From Pseudomonadota bacterium (GTDB lineage: Bacteria > Pseudomonadota > Alphaproteobacteria > Sphingomonadales > Sphingomonadaceae), in NCBI GenBank assembly GCA_023391375.1, contig JAEWBB010000019.1, forward strand, positions 1 to 7,372: a stretch of DNA of 7,372 bases, given 5' to 3'. Below are positions 6,240 through 7,372 of this stretch, piece after piece (position 1 is the stretch's first letter; every line of letters starts with the position of its first letter). The notes beneath the pieces were generated by a model. The model ran no database searches. It was given only the letters and a program-made list of their open reading frames with translations, and was not told the DNA's origin. Both the position numbers and the translations under genes were made by a program.

Positions 6240-6274
6240 ACCCGAAACCACGCGCCACCCGACAGGTGATATCC

Positions 6275-6712
6275 ATGGACCTTTCACAGCTCTCGCCGGC
6301 GCTGCGCCGGCACTTCGCCACCGACAAGACCGCCGAGGACGGCAAGCGCGTCGAATATATGGACGGCATCGCCGTTACCCTTCGCCGCGCCAAGCATCCG
6401 CTGGCCAAGAAGGCGGTGCGCAAGGCGTTCAAGCGCTTCCGCCACATGGGCTCGGAACTGACGCCCGAGCAGGACGAGATCATCCGCCGCGAGGCCATCG
6501 CCAACGGCGTCGTGATCGACTGGGAAGGCGTCGGCGTGCCGTTCACGCCGGAGAACGCCGTGGCGGTGTTCGAGGCGATGCCCGACTTCCTCGACTGGGT
6601 CGAGACCGAGTCCAGTTCGAAGGAGAATTTCGCGCTCGCCGTCGAGGCGGACAAGGCGGCGCTGGGTTTTACCGCGCCTGGCACCGCGAGCACGGGCAGC
6701 CCGACCGCCTGA
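6275..6712 (+). CDS. Tail assembly chaperone, short form (gpG-like)
   Basis: Encodes 145 aa. ATG 6275 is chosen because AGGTGA (6264-6269) sits five bases upstream; the in-frame GTG at 6266 is inside that site. The protein begins with a basic, helix-rich half (RRAKHPLAKKAVRKAFKRFR, residues 34-53), then ELTPEQDEIIRREAIANGVV, and the characteristic VIDWEGVGVPFTPENAVAVF followed by DFLDWVETESSSKENF (about 80-118). That 'W.G...PFTPENA...D...WV....S...NF' pattern is typical of lambda G-type chaperones, which coat the tape measure protein and recruit tail tube subunits. It lies directly after the tail tube gene, and a slippery heptamer lies near its 3' end, both as expected. The last 14 residues after the heptamer are Ala/Thr/Ser/Pro-rich and probably unimportant. 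Confidence 0.82.
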   Translation: MDLSQLSPALRRHFATDKTAEDGKRVEYMDGIAVTLRRAKHPLAKKAVRKAFKRFRHMGSELTPEQDEIIRREAIANGVVIDWEGVGVPFTPENAVAVFEAMPDFLDWVETESSSKENFALAVEADKAALGFTAPGTASTGSPTA

Positions 6713-7059
6713 GCCTGTACCGGCGTCGGGCGGCGAAGGGCAAAACCTCGCCGCTCGACGACCTGCCCGACCTCGATCCGTGGCAGGCGTTCGTCAACGA
6801 AACCTTCAACAGGCTGGCCCGCGACCGCCCGGTGGGCTTCGGGGTCGGCTATATCCCGTGGTCGTCGGTCGACCGCTTCATCGACCGCGCCTTGGGGCGG
6901 GGCGAGATCGACGGCGACGAGGCCGAGGCGCTCGAGGAGCTGATCCTGGCGCTCGACGCCGATGAGGTGTTGGCGTATTCGCGGAAATCGGCGCGCGAGG
7001 AGGACGAGGGCGACAAGCCGAGACGAAAGGGGCGCCGCCACGACGACGACGACGAGTGA
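6275..7059 (+). CDS. Tail assembly chaperone, -1 frameshift fusion (gpGT-like)
   Basis: A -1 ribosomal frameshift at 6664-6670 is predicted to join codons 6275-6670 to the frame starting at 6670 and ending with the TGA at 7057-7059, giving 261 aa (132 from the G frame, then 129). The extension begins YRAWHREHGQPDRLSLYRRR and contains a helical middle (PWQAFVNETFNRLARDR), a second helical unit (DGDEAEALEELILALDADEV) and a charged tail ending in DDDDE. The 129-residue extension contains no methionine codon, so independent initiation is unlikely. In lambda the T part binds tail tube subunits while G binds the tape measure. The sequence shows the frames and the slippery site; the fusion itself is inferred from the conserved tailed-phage mechanism. 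Confidence 0.82.
6664..6670 (+). promoter_or_regulatory. Slippery heptamer for programmed -1 frameshifting (GGGTTTT)
   Basis: The heptamer reads G GGT TTT in the chaperone frame, the ideal X XXY YYZ form. After slipping, the tRNAs re-pair on GGG and TTT, and decoding continues with TAC at 6670-6672. It lies 14 codons upstream of the short form's stop. The lambda G/GT site is G GGA AAG at a comparable position. A short CGGG/CCCG hairpin is possible about 20 bases downstream; I see no strong pseudoknot. Confidence 0.8.
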
Positions 7060-7083
7060 GGGCGGCCCCGAAAGACCGCCCTC
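7058..7083 (+). other. Stem-loop overlapping the GT stop codon
   Basis: GAGGGCGG (7058-7065) pairs perfectly with CCGCCCTC (7076-7083) across a 10-base loop, CCCCGAAAGA. The left arm starts within the TGA stop of the chaperone fusion. No T-run follows; the pentanucleotide array begins three bases later. It could be a 3' transcript end structure or a weak terminator. The structure is seen directly and its role is unknown. Confidence 0.5.
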
Positions 7084-7085
7084 CC

Positions 7086-7197
7086 GCGCCTGCCTCGCCC
7101 GGCCGTGCCAGGCCTTGACTTTCCTAGCCGAGCCTCGCCTTGCCTGCCCTGCCGAGCCACGCCAAGACGCGCCTGGCCCTGCCACACCTAGCCTGCC
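7086..7197 (+). repeat. Degenerate NNGCC pentanucleotide tandem array
   Basis: About 23 units in a row end in CC, most in GCC, with two variable leading bases: for example TCGCC, CGGCC, GTGCC, TAGCC, GAGCC. The five-base period holds for ten units from 7095 to 7144 and for nine from 7149 to 7193, broken by three four-base TGCC units at 7091, 7145 and 7194. Four units depart from GCC: TTGAC (7115), TTTCC (7120), AAGAC (7164) and ACACC (7184). Read on the minus strand it is GGCNN repeated. The period is not a multiple of three, and unit-length slips change the frame, so it does not look like coding sequence. It fills the gap between the chaperone gene and the probable minus-strand gene. Its function is unknown. 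Confidence 0.85.
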
Positions 7198-7209
7198 GTG
7201 TTTCGGGGT

Positions 7210-7372
7210 CTAATGGGCGCCCCGAGCCTGATCGATGCTCGCAAAGACCTTCGCGAACTCCACCAGCTCTGCATGGCGTTCCCGCCACGCTTCCAATTCG
7301 CGCCACGCCTGTCTGAGCACCTGCTCGCGCAGGTCGGCGTCGCTCAGGGCGTGCGCCGTACTGGTATAGCTC
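7210..7372 (-). CDS. Probable 3' end of a small helical protein gene on the minus strand (partial)
   Basis: Reading the minus strand from 7371 gives 53 codons and then TAG (7210-7212); the start lies beyond the window. The visible peptide, including LSDADLREQVLRQAWRELEA and WRERHAELVEFAKVFASI, looks like one or two amphipathic helices. By my hand count, G/C by codon position is about 72, 47 and 77 percent, the order expected for real genes in GC-rich DNA. The same stretch is also open on the plus strand in the register of the same triplets (from ATG 7213), with a less protein-like product and no clear ribosome binding site, so strand choice is not certain. A minus-strand gene inside a plus-strand structural operon would be a 'moron'-like insertion. 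I do not recognise a family. Confidence 0.5.
   Translation of the reverse strand, partial: SYTSTAHALSDADLREQVLRQAWRELEAWRERHAELVEFAKVFASIDQARGAH

Noticed and set aside
4661..6241. 526-codon open frame on the minus strand, longer than any plus-strand gene here
   Set aside because: It lies antisense to the tail terminator and tail tube genes, which have recognisable families, and crosses a terminator and intergenic DNA. Its Arg/Gly/Asp/Ala-rich product is typical of antisense frames in GC-rich coding DNA.
6713..7059. Independent gene for the T region
   Set aside because: The frame has no ATG between 6670 and its stop, and only a late GTG; the slippery heptamer explains its expression better.
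7115..7143. Promoter beginning with TTGACT in the array
   Set aside because: The -35-like hexamer is one of the deviant repeat units, and no TATAAT-like element lies at the proper spacing; the area is almost entirely G/C.
6040..7185. 381-codon minus-strand open frame running through the pentanucleotide array and the chaperone genes
   Set aside because: It is antisense to well-supported genes, and the array gives only Gly/Arg/Ala-rich low-complexity sequence.
7086..7197. CRISPR array
   Set aside because: Units are five bases with no long repeat and no spacer-sized unique segments.
6962..7213. Plus-strand frame through the array (83 codons)
   Set aside because: It starts inside the GT coding sequence and its second half is merely a translation of the five-base repeat; no ribosome binding site or protein-like core is visible.
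7213..7372. Plus-strand frame from ATG 7213 to the window end
   Set aside because: It is open and could be the start of the next late gene, but there is no good ribosome binding site and the product looks less protein-like than the minus-strand reading of the same triplets. Kept as the alternative, not as a feature.

Overview
This window is a stretch of the structural (virion assembly) region of a tailed phage or prophage. The DNA is very GC-rich, with strong G/C preference at third codon positions and frequent TCG serine codons. Together with a protein resembling the head-spike base of the Rhodobacter gene transfer agent (GTA), this suggests an alphaproteobacterial host, perhaps Sphingomonadales; that assignment is an inference. 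No integrase, tRNA, rRNA or host gene is visible, so integrated and free phage cannot be told apart.

Layout: (1) 2-709, the C-terminal part of a P22-type major coat protein, ending at a perfect 11-bp stem-loop. (2) 770-3460, six tightly packed genes: two small unknown proteins, a probable head-spike base protein of the Rcc01079 type, a 65-aa protein with a repeated LLLSGDM peptide, a fibre-like protein with a jelly-roll-like C-terminus, and a complete subtilisin-family (S8) serine protease. (3) 3470-5152, four head-tail connector and neck genes joined by ATGA overlaps (DnaT-like adaptor, head-closure-like, HK97 gp10-like, tail terminator), followed by a Rho-independent terminator. (4) 5237-7059, the tail tube protein, a strong intergenic stem-loop, then the tail assembly chaperone G with its frameshifted extension GT. 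(5) 7086-7197, an array of about 23 degenerate NNGCC pentanucleotide units. (6) 7210-7372, probably the 3' end of a small helical gene on the minus strand.

The order coat, connectors, tail terminator, tail tube, chaperone with -1 frameshift, with no sheath gene between terminator and tube, indicates a long non-contractile tail (siphovirus type) on a P22-type capsid. The adhesion-like cassette sits between the coat gene and the connector genes, not at the tail tip. With the GTA-type spike-base homologue, this suggests that the fibre and the protease may be displayed on the capsid surface as a head-spike or head-fibre apparatus. That hypothesis, the frameshift signal, and the pentanucleotide array between two convergent genes are the most interesting parts of the window.
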